A stretch of DNA of 64,000 nt from Streptomyces uncialis (lineage in GTDB: Bacteria; Actinomycetota; Actinomycetes; Streptomycetales; Streptomycetaceae): contig NZ_CP109583.1 of assembly GCF_036250755.1 (NCBI RefSeq), forward strand, positions 682,001-746,000, in the 5' to 3' direction. Shown one piece after another: positions 26,202-33,668 of the stretch. A program made the position numbers and the translations under genes. Every line of letters begins with the position of its first letter. The stretch's first letter is position 1. Below the pieces are notes generated by a model, which worked only from the letters and a program-made list of their open reading frames with translations, did not search any database and was not told the DNA's origin.

Positions 26202-27197
26202 ATGAGCGGGACATCGCTGGATACGCAACCAAGGGACACGCCGCCTACGTCCGTGCCGGTCGACCAGTTGACGGAAACGGGTCTCGTGCGGGTCGCCGGC
26301 TCCAGTCCGGACCACGTCAGCGCGCTCGCGCAGTGTCCGGACGACCTCCCGCCGATCCTCGTGCACCGGCCGACCATGCGGGTGATCGACGGCGTGCACC
26401 GCTTGCGCGCGGCCAAGCTGCGCGGGGACGCCACCATCGGCGTGCGGTTCGTCGACGGCACCGAGGAGGACGCGTTCGTCCTGGCCGTGAGCGCCAACGT
26501 GAACCAGGGTTTACCGCTGACGCTGGCCGACCGAACCGCCGCCGCCTCCCGGATCCTCTCGTCGCATCCGCACCTGTCGGACCGGCTGATCGCGTCGACA
26601 GCCGGTTTGTCCACCAAGACGGTGGCCGCGATCCGGCAGCGTGCAACCGGCGAAATGACTCAGTTGCACACCCGCCTCGGCCGCGACGGGAAAGTGCGGC
26701 CACTCGACGCCTCCCGTGGACGCACGATTGCGAGTCAGGCAATTTCGAACAATCCAGATCTTTCGTTGCGGGCGATCGCCCGAATCGCCGGAATATCGGT
26801 CGGCACCGCCCGGGATGTCCGGGAAAGAATGCGGCGCGGCGAGAATCCTATTCCGCCGCGGCATCGCCTTTCCGCCGAAAACTGTACGGATAACGACGCA
26901 CCGGAGAACAACGCACCGGGCAACAGCACCGGCGGTGGCAACGGCACGCCGCGCGCCGAGCGGGACCGGTTGCTGCGCTCGCTGCGCACCGATCCGTCGT
27001 TGCGGTTCTGCGAGACCGGCCGCGCGCTCCTGCGGCTGCTCGACGCCAACACCCTCGACGCCGCGCAGTGGGACCGCCTCGCGGCGGCCGTCCCCCCGCA
27101 CTGGTCACCGGTGGTCGCCGACCTCGCCTTGGACTGCGCGGCCGACTGGTCGGCGTTCGCCTGCCGGATCCGCGGCCAGGTCCGCGTCAGCGCGTGA
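26202..27197 (+). CDS. StrR/ParB-like pathway-specific transcriptional activator
   Basis: A 331-residue regulator. The N-terminal ParB-type domain is clear: PPILVHRPTMRVIDGVHRL, VRFVDGTEEDAFVLAVSANV and the NxxxGLPLTLADR block. Helix-turn-helix regions follow around residues 115-145 (HLSDRLIASTAGLSTKTVAAIRQ) and 180-205 (LSLRAIARIAGISVGTARDVRE). StrR-family proteins such as StrR and NovG activate antibiotic biosynthetic operons. L104 is encoded by TTA (26511-26513), so translation probably needs the bldA tRNA, tying the cluster to development. The 3' half is Asn/Gly-rich (about residues 232-250) and looser than the rest. The ATG at 26202 has a GGAGGGG site. The last 93 bp overlap the convergent exporter gene. 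Confidence 0.88.
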   Translation: MSGTSLDTQPRDTPPTSVPVDQLTETGLVRVAGSSPDHVSALAQCPDDLPPILVHRPTMRVIDGVHRLRAAKLRGDATIGVRFVDGTEEDAFVLAVSANVNQGLPLTLADRTAAASRILSSHPHLSDRLIASTAGLSTKTVAAIRQRATGEMTQLHTRLGRDGKVRPLDASRGRTIASQAISNNPDLSLRAIARIAGISVGTARDVRERMRRGENPIPPRHRLSAENCTDNDAPENNAPGNSTGGGNGTPRAERDRLLRSLRTDPSLRFCETGRALLRLLDANTLDAAQWDRLAAAVPPHWSPVVADLALDCAADWSAFACRIRGQVRVSA

Positions 27198-28460
27198 GTC
27201 CGGCGCGCACGCCACGGCGATCGCCGCCGCGAGCTGGACCACCGCGAACAGCGCGACCACCGGGAGCAGCGCCGACGCGTCGCCGACGATCGCGACCGCG
27301 ACCAGCGGCCAGAAGCTGGAGATCGTGACGCCCACCTGGTAGGTCACGGCGATCGCGGAGAACCGCACCATCGTCGGGAACAGGTCCACCAGGAACGCGG
27401 CCAGGCCACCGTAGATGGCGCCGTGCGCGAGGGTCAGCGCGGGGATGAACACCAGGGCGACCAGTGTCGGATCGCCGGAGGACAGCCAGGCGCCCGCCGG
27501 GATCAGCGCCGCCACCGAGACCACGTAGCCGAAGATCATGACCGGCCGGCGGCCGAACCGGTCGGACAGCGCGCCGAACAGCGGCAGTGTCACGCACTCC
27601 CCGAGGGCCGCGATCATCAGCCAGGTCAGCACGGTCGACCGCACCTCCGGCCCGGACTTCGCCGCGTGCGCCACCAGGAACACGGTGAACATCGCGATCA
27701 CCGACCCGGTGCCGAGCGAGGCGAGGATGCCGATCACCACGCGGCGCGGCCACCGCCGCAGCACCATGATCACCGGTACCCGGGCGGGGCGGCTCTCCGC
27801 CCGGCCACGCACGAACTCCGGTGTCTCCTCGATCCCCAGCCGGACCCAGATACCGATGCCGACCAGGACGATCGACGCCAGGAACGGCAGCCGCCACCCC
27901 CAGGTCAGGAAGTCCTCCTCGGGCAGCTGGGAGAGCAGTACGAAGGTCAGGTTGCTGGCGAACAACGCCAGCGCGAAGCCCATCGCGGGCCAGCTGCTGA
28001 AGAAGCCCCGGCGTCCGGGCGGGCCGTGTTCGGTGCTGAGCAGCACCGCGCTTCCCCATTCGCCGCCGATGCCGATGCCCTGCGCGACACGCAACGTCAC
28101 CAGCAGGACCGGCGCGAGGACACCGGCCGTGTCATAGGTGGGCAGCAGGCCGACGCCGAACGTGGCGATGCCCATGACGAGCAACGTCCACACCATCATC
28201 GACTTGCGGCCCACCCGGTCGCCGAAGTGGCCGAACAGCAGGCCGCCCAGCGGGCGCGCGACGAACCCGGCCGCGTAGGTGGCGAACGACGCGAGCACAC
28301 CGCCGGCGGTCGACGACCCCGGGAAGAACAGCGGGCCGAACACCAGCGCGGACGCCGTCGCGTACAGATAGAAGTCGTACCACTCGATGGCGGTGCCGAT
28401 CGTGCTCGCGATCAGCACCCGGCGGACCGAACGAGGATCCGAGGTCGCCCCGGGTTTCAC
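27105..28460 (-). CDS. MFS transporter, metabolite:H+ symporter (MHS) subfamily
   Basis: A 451-residue, 12-helix membrane protein. It has the MHS-type N-terminus (STIGTAIEWYDFYLYATASAL), the first-loop signature GHFGDRVGRKSMM, its counterpart between helices 8 and 9 (GALSDRFGRRPVM), and RVAQGIGIGGEWGSAVLL. Relatives move small organic acids, osmolytes or shikimate; in a cluster it may import a precursor or export the product. The GTG start overlaps the stop of the sulfatase-like gene (GTGA), so both are co-translated. The hydrophilic tail beyond residue 425 is encoded antisense to the end of the StrR-like gene, a 93-bp convergent overlap. Substrate unknown. Confidence 0.88.
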   Translation of the reverse strand: MKPGATSDPRSVRRVLIASTIGTAIEWYDFYLYATASALVFGPLFFPGSSTAGGVLASFATYAAGFVARPLGGLLFGHFGDRVGRKSMMVWTLLVMGIATFGVGLLPTYDTAGVLAPVLLVTLRVAQGIGIGGEWGSAVLLSTEHGPPGRRGFFSSWPAMGFALALFASNLTFVLLSQLPEEDFLTWGWRLPFLASIVLVGIGIWVRLGIEETPEFVRGRAESRPARVPVIMVLRRWPRRVVIGILASLGTGSVIAMFTVFLVAHAAKSGPEVRSTVLTWLMIAALGECVTLPLFGALSDRFGRRPVMIFGYVVSVAALIPAGAWLSSGDPTLVALVFIPALTLAHGAIYGGLAAFLVDLFPTMVRFSAIAVTYQVGVTISSFWPLVAVAIVGDASALLPVVALFAVVQLAAAIAVACAPDSRADADLAADPAGERRPVGRAVQGEVGDHR

Positions 28461-29611
28461 GCGTCCTCATCGGACACGAGGGCCCGCCCGCCGAGCTCGT
28501 GGGGATCGGCGGCGAGGTCGTAGGCCCACACCTGCTGCCCGTCCGCCTCCCAGATCACCTTCCGCCCGTCCGCCCGCACCGAGTGCAGCGCCTTCAGGTC
28601 CGGGTAGTCGTCCGAGGCGGCGGCCCGCTCCTGCGGGAAGTAGGTCTCCGAGTAGGCCTCGCGGGACGCCCCGGTGCCGGCCGCGAAGAACTCGGTCAGC
28701 GAGGCACCGTCCGACGACCGCGGGTCCAGACCGAGCTGGTCGAGCACCGTCGGCATGATGTCGACCAGCCGCACCTGACTGTCCACGCTCATCCCCGCCG
28801 GCACCCCGGGGCCGCTGATGATCAGCGGCACGTGCTGGGTCGCGTCGAACAGCAGGCAGCCGTGGCCCTCCTCGTACGGGTGACCGAGGTCGCCGGCGTG
28901 GTCGTTGGGGTACCACCCGGCCAGGTCCTCGCCGTGATCGGAGAAGCACACCACCAGCATCGATTCGATGTCGTGGCCCATCTCGGCGATGCGGCGCAGC
29001 AGGAGCTGGACGTAGTGGTCGGTGTAGGCGACCTCGCCTTCGTACGGGTTCGCCACCTCGACGCCGACATCCTCCGGCGGCTCGTACGGCCAGTGCGCGT
29101 CGAAGAAGTGCGCGAACAGGAAGAACGGGCCGTCGCCTTCCAGCGACTCAAGCCAGCGGGTGGCGCGGTCGACCACCACCGGGGCGCGCTTGAGCGCCAG
29201 CCCACGCAGCTTCACGTCGCCGACCGACAGCGGGTCCCGGCCGTCCGGCAGCAGCGGGATCTCGTCGTCGTAGAAGTCGAACCCGCGGTCGATCCCGTAC
29301 CACTTGTTCAGGCCGGGGCAGGACACCACCGCGCCGCTCGTGTACCCGGCCGCCGACAGGCATTCCGCGAGCGTCGGCACCCGCTTGTCGAGCGATTCGC
29401 GGAACAGATGCCTGACCCCGTGGCGGGGCGGCTGGAGCCCGGTGAACACCGTGGCGTGGCTGACCGGCGTGAGGGGGCACGACGAGATCGCCTGCGTGAA
29501 GCTGACCCCGTTCGCGCGCAGCCGTTCCACGCCGGGGTACTTCCCCGAATAGGCCACGTCGGCGCGCACGGTGTCCAAGGAGATGAACAGGATGTTCGGC
29601 TGTGTGGTCAC
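28457..29611 (-). CDS. Sulfatase-fold hydrolase without the formylglycine motif
   Basis: About 384 residues of the alkaline-phosphatase/sulfatase superfamily. It starts with the metal-binding strand NILFISLDTVRAD and contains the second metal site SDHGEDL and a HGCLLFDATQHVPLII block. In true type I sulfatases the nucleophile sits in C-x-P-x-R; the aligned stretch here is CPLTPVSHATVFTG, putting Thr where formylglycine should be and His for Arg. The Cys three residues earlier does not fit the motif. The enzyme is therefore more likely a phospho- or other ester hydrolase, or uses Thr directly. The GTG at 29611 is preferred: AGAGGA lies 7 nt upstream and the fold starts five residues in. It heads the sulfatase-exporter pair, divergent from the radical SAM operon that includes two sulfotransferases. 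Confidence 0.8.
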   Translation of the reverse strand: MTTQPNILFISLDTVRADVAYSGKYPGVERLRANGVSFTQAISSCPLTPVSHATVFTGLQPPRHGVRHLFRESLDKRVPTLAECLSAAGYTSGAVVSCPGLNKWYGIDRGFDFYDDEIPLLPDGRDPLSVGDVKLRGLALKRAPVVVDRATRWLESLEGDGPFFLFAHFFDAHWPYEPPEDVGVEVANPYEGEVAYTDHYVQLLLRRIAEMGHDIESMLVVCFSDHGEDLAGWYPNDHAGDLGHPYEEGHGCLLFDATQHVPLIISGPGVPAGMSVDSQVRLVDIMPTVLDQLGLDPRSSDGASLTEFFAAGTGASREAYSETYFPQERAAASDDYPDLKALHSVRADGRKVIWEADGQQVWAYDLAADPHELGGRALVSDEDA

Positions 29612-29785
29612 CGGGGTTCCTCTGTATTCCTCTGTCGACGGCCAGCGGCCCCGAAGGCTAGCAACGGGCTCCCCGCGTACGACAACGGCGAACAGCGCGG
29701 CATGAACACCTGTGCCGAACAGCACATCCCGCCCCTACAGTTGGCCAGCGGAGCGTCCACGACATCGACGCGAGGGAGAATTCAT
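29612..29785. promoter_or_regulatory. Divergent promoter region with CGAACAGC direct repeats
   Basis: A 174-bp gap between the leftward sulfatase-like gene and the rightward radical SAM operon. CGAACAGC occurs at 29689-29696 and 29716-29723, 27 bp apart; its complement GCTGTTCG shares GTTCG with the elements upstream of the StrR-like gene. This is a candidate site for coordinated control, from similarity of short words only. Confidence 0.35.
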
Positions 29786-31450
29786 ATGGCGCGCAAGTTG
29801 TCCCTGGCCCTGGAGCTGTATGCCGACGCGAACGGCAGCGTCGACCAGCGCTATATCGATCAGATGCGCAACCAGGACGCCGAACCGGTGCCTGTCGATC
29901 CCACGCTGCCGAGGTTCACCCTCGTCGTGGGGCCCTCGCCCTTCACCATGCCGCGCGGGTGGGAGTTCTTCCTCACCTCACCCTACGAGGGTGCGACGTA
30001 CATCTCGACCGTGCTGCACAACGCCGGGTACCCGGTGCGCATCATCGACGTCCGCTACACCCCGAACCCCCTCCAGGCGGCGTACGACCAGATCGTCGAA
30101 GGCACCGACGTGCTCGGTGTGTGCACGTTCGAGGACAACTTCCCGTTCTGTCGCGAGCTGATGGCGATGGTCCGTGAGTCGCACCCGGAGATACCGATCA
30201 TCTGCGGCGGCTCGCTGGTCACTTCCGTTCCGGCAATATTCATGTCGGACACCGACTGCGACGTCGCGGTGATCAGCGAGGGCGAGATCACCATCCTGGA
30301 GCTGATGGAGAGTTACTCCCGCGGCGCGTGGAAGCAGGATCTCCCGACCATCAAGGGCATCTGCTACCGGGACGAGAAGGGCAAGGCGCGCCGCACGCCA
30401 CCGCGCGGCCAGATGATGGATCTCGACGCGCTGCCCAGGATGCGGCTCGACCTGTGGCCTCAGGCGCGCTCGCCGCTCGGCATGCAGCCGCAGGTCATCT
30501 CGTCCTACAGCCGCGGCTGCAAGATGGACTGCTCGTTCTGCTATCGCACCACCCCGCAGGTGCGGGCGAAGTCGCCGGAGAAGATGGACCGGGACCTCGA
30601 CTGGCTGAAAACCCAGTACGGCGTGGACTTCTGCTTCTTCGTCGACCTCACGTTCAGCTCGCACCGCGGCCAGACCATCGAGATGTGCGACGTGATCTCC
30701 CAGCACGATCTGCGGTGGACCTGTCTGACCCGGTGCGCCGACATGGACGTACCGCGCATCGACGCGATGCGGGAGGCGGGCGCGGACATCATCCTGTACG
30801 GCGTCGAGTCGCTGGGCCGCGAGGTGTTGCGCGAGGCCCGCAAGGGCAGCAGCGAGAACCTGACCGTCCGCGCGATGCGCACCACGTTCGACGGCGGCGT
30901 GCGGTTCGGCTCGCTGCTCATCGTCGGTCTGCCGAACGAGACCGAGGAGTCACTGTCGGACATGGTGCAGTTCGCCGAGCAGTACAACCATGTGACCCGG
31001 GTGAAGTATCTGTCGGCCATGCCCGGTACGACGGTGTACCAGAACGCGCGGCAGAACAAGATGATTCGCTCCGAGATCGACCACCTGAACTGGCTGTCGG
31101 TCGAACAGGCGCTGCACGAGGACGAGTTCCTCAACGTGAGCGGGCTGCCCGAGCAGGTCTGCCGGGACGCGTACAAGCGTGTGTACGACGCCTATCAGCC
31201 CGGCCCGGTGATGGACTTCCAGCACTGGCCGGAGCACTTCCAGTACTTCCACCCGCAGCCGGCCGACGGCACCGAGCGGTCGACGTCGTATGCCGGGAAC
31301 GGCTGGCGCACGGAGTGGAGTTCCGCCGCCGCGCCACTGGTCCCCGGTTCCGAGCTGTACACATTGGACAAGGTGGCCGACCCGGAGGTGGCCGCGGTCG
31401 GGAGCACCCTGATGGACTGCGGCGCGAAGAAGCTCGCGGTCGGGGGCTGA
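29786..31450 (+). CDS. Radical SAM enzyme with N-terminal (putative cobalamin-binding) domain
   Basis: A 554-residue protein. Residues about 40-180 form a Rossmann-like B12-binding-type domain (YEGATYISTVLHNAGYPVRIID, IPIICGGSLVTSVPAIF, DVAVISEGEITILEL). The radical SAM core follows, with cluster cysteines C245, C249 and C252 in SRGCKMDCSFC, and ALYGVES/GSLLIVGLPNET-type barrel strands. Such enzymes (class B methyltransferases and BchE-like cyclases) use SAM and often methylcobalamin to methylate unactivated carbons or rearrange skeletons. ATG 29786 has GAGGGAGA upstream; the long upstream open frame is antisense to the sulfatase-like gene. First gene of the plus-strand tailoring operon; the substrate is unknown. 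Confidence 0.87.
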   Translation: MARKLSLALELYADANGSVDQRYIDQMRNQDAEPVPVDPTLPRFTLVVGPSPFTMPRGWEFFLTSPYEGATYISTVLHNAGYPVRIIDVRYTPNPLQAAYDQIVEGTDVLGVCTFEDNFPFCRELMAMVRESHPEIPIICGGSLVTSVPAIFMSDTDCDVAVISEGEITILELMESYSRGAWKQDLPTIKGICYRDEKGKARRTPPRGQMMDLDALPRMRLDLWPQARSPLGMQPQVISSYSRGCKMDCSFCYRTTPQVRAKSPEKMDRDLDWLKTQYGVDFCFFVDLTFSSHRGQTIEMCDVISQHDLRWTCLTRCADMDVPRIDAMREAGADIILYGVESLGREVLREARKGSSENLTVRAMRTTFDGGVRFGSLLIVGLPNETEESLSDMVQFAEQYNHVTRVKYLSAMPGTTVYQNARQNKMIRSEIDHLNWLSVEQALHEDEFLNVSGLPEQVCRDAYKRVYDAYQPGPVMDFQHWPEHFQYFHPQPADGTERSTSYAGNGWRTEWSSAAAPLVPGSELYTLDKVADPEVAAVGSTLMDCGAKKLAVGG

Positions 31451-31453
31451 CGG

Positions 31454-32473
31454 GTGCCCACTCAGGACGGCCCGATCCTGATCATCGGGACCGAGCGCTC
31501 CGGGTCGAACCTGCTGCGGCTGGTGCTCGACGCGCACTCGCGGATCGCGGTACCGCATCCTCCGCACTTCATGCGGTACCTGTCCGGCATCCCGTACCAC
31601 GGTGATGTCGACGCGATGGTGGGCGACGCGATGTGGTTGCTGCGCGACCACATCCACCCGTGGCCGCACGTGATCGACCGGGGCGCGGTGGCCGGGGCGG
31701 CCGGCCCGTCGCTGTTCGGGGTGGTGTCGGCGATCTACGACCAGTACCGCGTCGCGGAGGGCGCGGCCCGGTGGGGGTGCAAGAGCACGTTCATGGTCGA
31801 GCACGTCGACGAGGTGCTCGCCGAACTCCCGGACGCGCGGTTCCTGTGGCTGGTGCGCGATCCCCGCGATGTGGCCGCGTCCGCGAAGCGGGCCGTGTTC
31901 GGCTACTGCCACCCGTACCGGATGGCGCAGCGGTGGGCGGCCGAGCAGGAGCTCGCCCGCGCGGCCCTGGAGCGGTGGGGGCCGGCCGTGGTGCACCTGG
32001 TGCGGTACGAGGACCTGGTGTCCGCGCCCGACCGGGAGATCCGGGCGATCTGCGACTTCATCGGTGAGGCGTTCGAGCCCGCGATGCTGGCGCACCACCT
32101 CGGTGGCAACGCCCGGGTGACCGCGTCGCTGTCGGCGTCCTGGCGCACGGCGGGCGACCCGATCACCACGGCCCGGATCGGCGCCCACCGGCGGGAGCTG
32201 TCCGACCGGGAGCGGCGTCAGGTGGAGAGCGTGGCCGCGCGGGCGATGGAGACGCTTCGCTACCCGTTCGACGGGGCCTCGCTGGGCGAACCGGCTCCCG
32301 GGCCCTTCGGCGTCGCGCTGCGCGGCTTCGCGGTGCGGCTGGCGGTGGAGGCGCGATCGCTGCGCACCGACCGCAACCACTTCCGGCGCTGGCGGCGCGA
32401 CGCCACCGTCCGCCGGCTGCGCCGCCGCGCGAGGCCGGGCCGTCCCCTGGTTCCGGCAGGAGAGAGCAGATGA
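31454..32473 (+). CDS. Sulfotransferase family protein (first of two)
   Basis: A 339-residue P-loop sulfotransferase. The PAPS 5'-phosphosulfate loop is IIGTERSGSNLLRLVLDAH near the N-terminus and the 3'-phosphate site is LVRDPRDVAASAKRA near residues 135-150, followed by VRYEDLVSAP. These enzymes transfer sulfate from PAPS to hydroxyls or amines. Sulfation may create a final sulfated product or a leaving group for ring closure. The C-terminal 60 residues are Arg-rich. The GTG start lies 3 nt past the radical SAM stop, and the stop overlaps the next ATG by 4 nt, so it is inside the operon. Confidence 0.87.
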   Translation: MPTQDGPILIIGTERSGSNLLRLVLDAHSRIAVPHPPHFMRYLSGIPYHGDVDAMVGDAMWLLRDHIHPWPHVIDRGAVAGAAGPSLFGVVSAIYDQYRVAEGAARWGCKSTFMVEHVDEVLAELPDARFLWLVRDPRDVAASAKRAVFGYCHPYRMAQRWAAEQELARAALERWGPAVVHLVRYEDLVSAPDREIRAICDFIGEAFEPAMLAHHLGGNARVTASLSASWRTAGDPITTARIGAHRRELSDRERRQVESVAARAMETLRYPFDGASLGEPAPGPFGVALRGFAVRLAVEARSLRTDRNHFRRWRRDATVRRLRRRARPGRPLVPAGESR

Positions 32474-33213
32474 ACGAGACAGGAAGCGTCCGCACGCACT
32501 TCGCGGACCGCGCGAGCACCTACGACCGGTCCAGTTCGTGGTGCACCGACGACACGCTCGGCGAGCTGATGCTGTCCACGGCGGCGCCCCGGCCGGGCGA
32601 CGCGGTCCTGGACGTGGCGTGCGGCACCGGCCTGGTGTCAAGGCTGTTCGCCGGGCGGGTACGGCGGCTGGTCGGCGTGGACATCACGCCGGAGATGGCC
32701 GAGCAGACGGGCGACGTGCTCGACGAACTGGTCATCGCCCCGGCCGAGGAACTGCCGTTCGAGGACGGCACGTTCGACATCGTGGTGTGCCGTCAGGGGA
32801 TCCAGTTCATGAGCCTGCCGGACGCGGTGCGGGAGATGGTGCGGGTGACCCGGCCGGGCGGGCGGGTCGTGCTGACCCACCTGTGCGCCTACGGGGACGA
32901 CGACCGCGACGAGTACTTCGAGATCCTGCGGCTGCGCAACCCGGCCCGGCGGCACTTCTTCCGGCCCGGCGATGTCGAGGCCCTGCTCACCGGCGCCGGG
33001 TGCGATCCGGTGAGCTCGCAGCGGTACGTGTCGGTGGAGGACGTGGACGTGTGGTCGGACAACGGCGCGATCGGCGAAGACGCGCGGGAGGCCATCCGGG
33101 ACCGCTACCGGAAGGCGTCACCCGCGTTCCGCGCACGGCACGCGGTGGCCGAGGCGGACGGGCGGATCACCGATCACATGCTGTTCGTCGTCGCCTCGGG
33201 AACGAGGGTCTGA
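32470..33213 (+). CDS. Class I SAM-dependent methyltransferase (UbiE-like)
   Basis: A 247-residue methyltransferase. Motif I is VLDVACGTGLVSRLF, followed by VGVDITPEMAEQ, LPFEDGTFDIVVCRQG (motif IV region) and VTRPGGRVVL. It is visibly paralogous to the C-terminal domain of the GyrB-like fusion two genes downstream: both share a Trp-containing N-terminal segment before motif I, GRV..(L/M)VG(V/L)D(I/L)TPEMA, and a long insert before the last strands. The methyl acceptor is unknown. The ATG overlaps the preceding stop (ATGA), and only 2 nt separate it from the rubrerythrin-like gene. Confidence 0.88.
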   Translation: MNETGSVRTHFADRASTYDRSSSWCTDDTLGELMLSTAAPRPGDAVLDVACGTGLVSRLFAGRVRRLVGVDITPEMAEQTGDVLDELVIAPAEELPFEDGTFDIVVCRQGIQFMSLPDAVREMVRVTRPGGRVVLTHLCAYGDDDRDEYFEILRLRNPARRHFFRPGDVEALLTGAGCDPVSSQRYVSVEDVDVWSDNGAIGEDAREAIRDRYRKASPAFRARHAVAEADGRITDHMLFVVASGTRV

Positions 33214-33215
33214 TC

Positions 33216-33668
33216 ATGGAACCGGACCAGTCCCTTGCCGACGGCGTGCGGGCCGCGTTCCTCGCCGAGGCGGCCACCGCGGCGCGGTACACCTACTTCG
33301 CACAGGTCGCCGGGATCGAGGGCCACACCGAGGCGGCCCGGGTGTTCGGCGAGCTCGCCGAGAGTGTGGCCTGCGCCGCCCACGGGCACCTGGACGTGCT
33401 GCGCGACCTGTTGGGCGGCGGCGATCCGGGCACCGGCCTCGCCCTCGGCGACACCCGCCGCAACCTCGCCGCGGCGATCAGCGGCGACCTCGGGGAGGCC
33501 ACCGAACGCTACCCCGGCCTGGCGGCGCGGGCGCACACGGAGGGCGTGGCCGATCTGGCGAGCTGGCTGGAGACACTGTGCACATTGAAGAAGTCGCACG
33601 TGGACCGGCTGGAGCAGGCCCTCACCGGGCTGACCGAGCCGCGGTTCGCCGGGAACGGAGCGCCATGA
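33216..33668 (+). CDS. Rubrerythrin-like ferritin-fold protein with degenerate metal site
   Basis: A 150-residue four-helix protein recognisable as rubrerythrin-like: AAFLAEAATAARYTYFAQVAGIEGHTEAARVF, then a helix with AAHGH and a C-terminal helix LCTLKKSHVDRL. Rubrerythrins hold a di-iron site through E..ExxH repeats. Here E18 is kept, but the ExxH Glu of the second helix is missing (CAAH) and the acids of the last ExxH-type motif are Lys (KKSH). There is no C-terminal rubredoxin domain. It may bind one metal, use another chemistry, or be a structural partner. The ATG is 2 nt after the methyltransferase stop, and its own stop overlaps the next ATG by 4 nt. Confidence 0.7.
   Translation: MEPDQSLADGVRAAFLAEAATAARYTYFAQVAGIEGHTEAARVFGELAESVACAAHGHLDVLRDLLGGGDPGTGLALGDTRRNLAAAISGDLGEATERYPGLAARAHTEGVADLASWLETLCTLKKSHVDRLEQALTGLTEPRFAGNGAP

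Noticed and set aside
24205..26232. Longer N-terminus of the A-T protein beginning at 26232
   Set aside because: The extension crosses the divergent promoter and start of the StrR-like gene and does not resemble NRPS sequence.
28499..29785. Upstream extension of the radical SAM gene at 29786
   Set aside because: It is antisense to the sulfatase-like gene; ATG 29786 has a good RBS and starts the natural domain.
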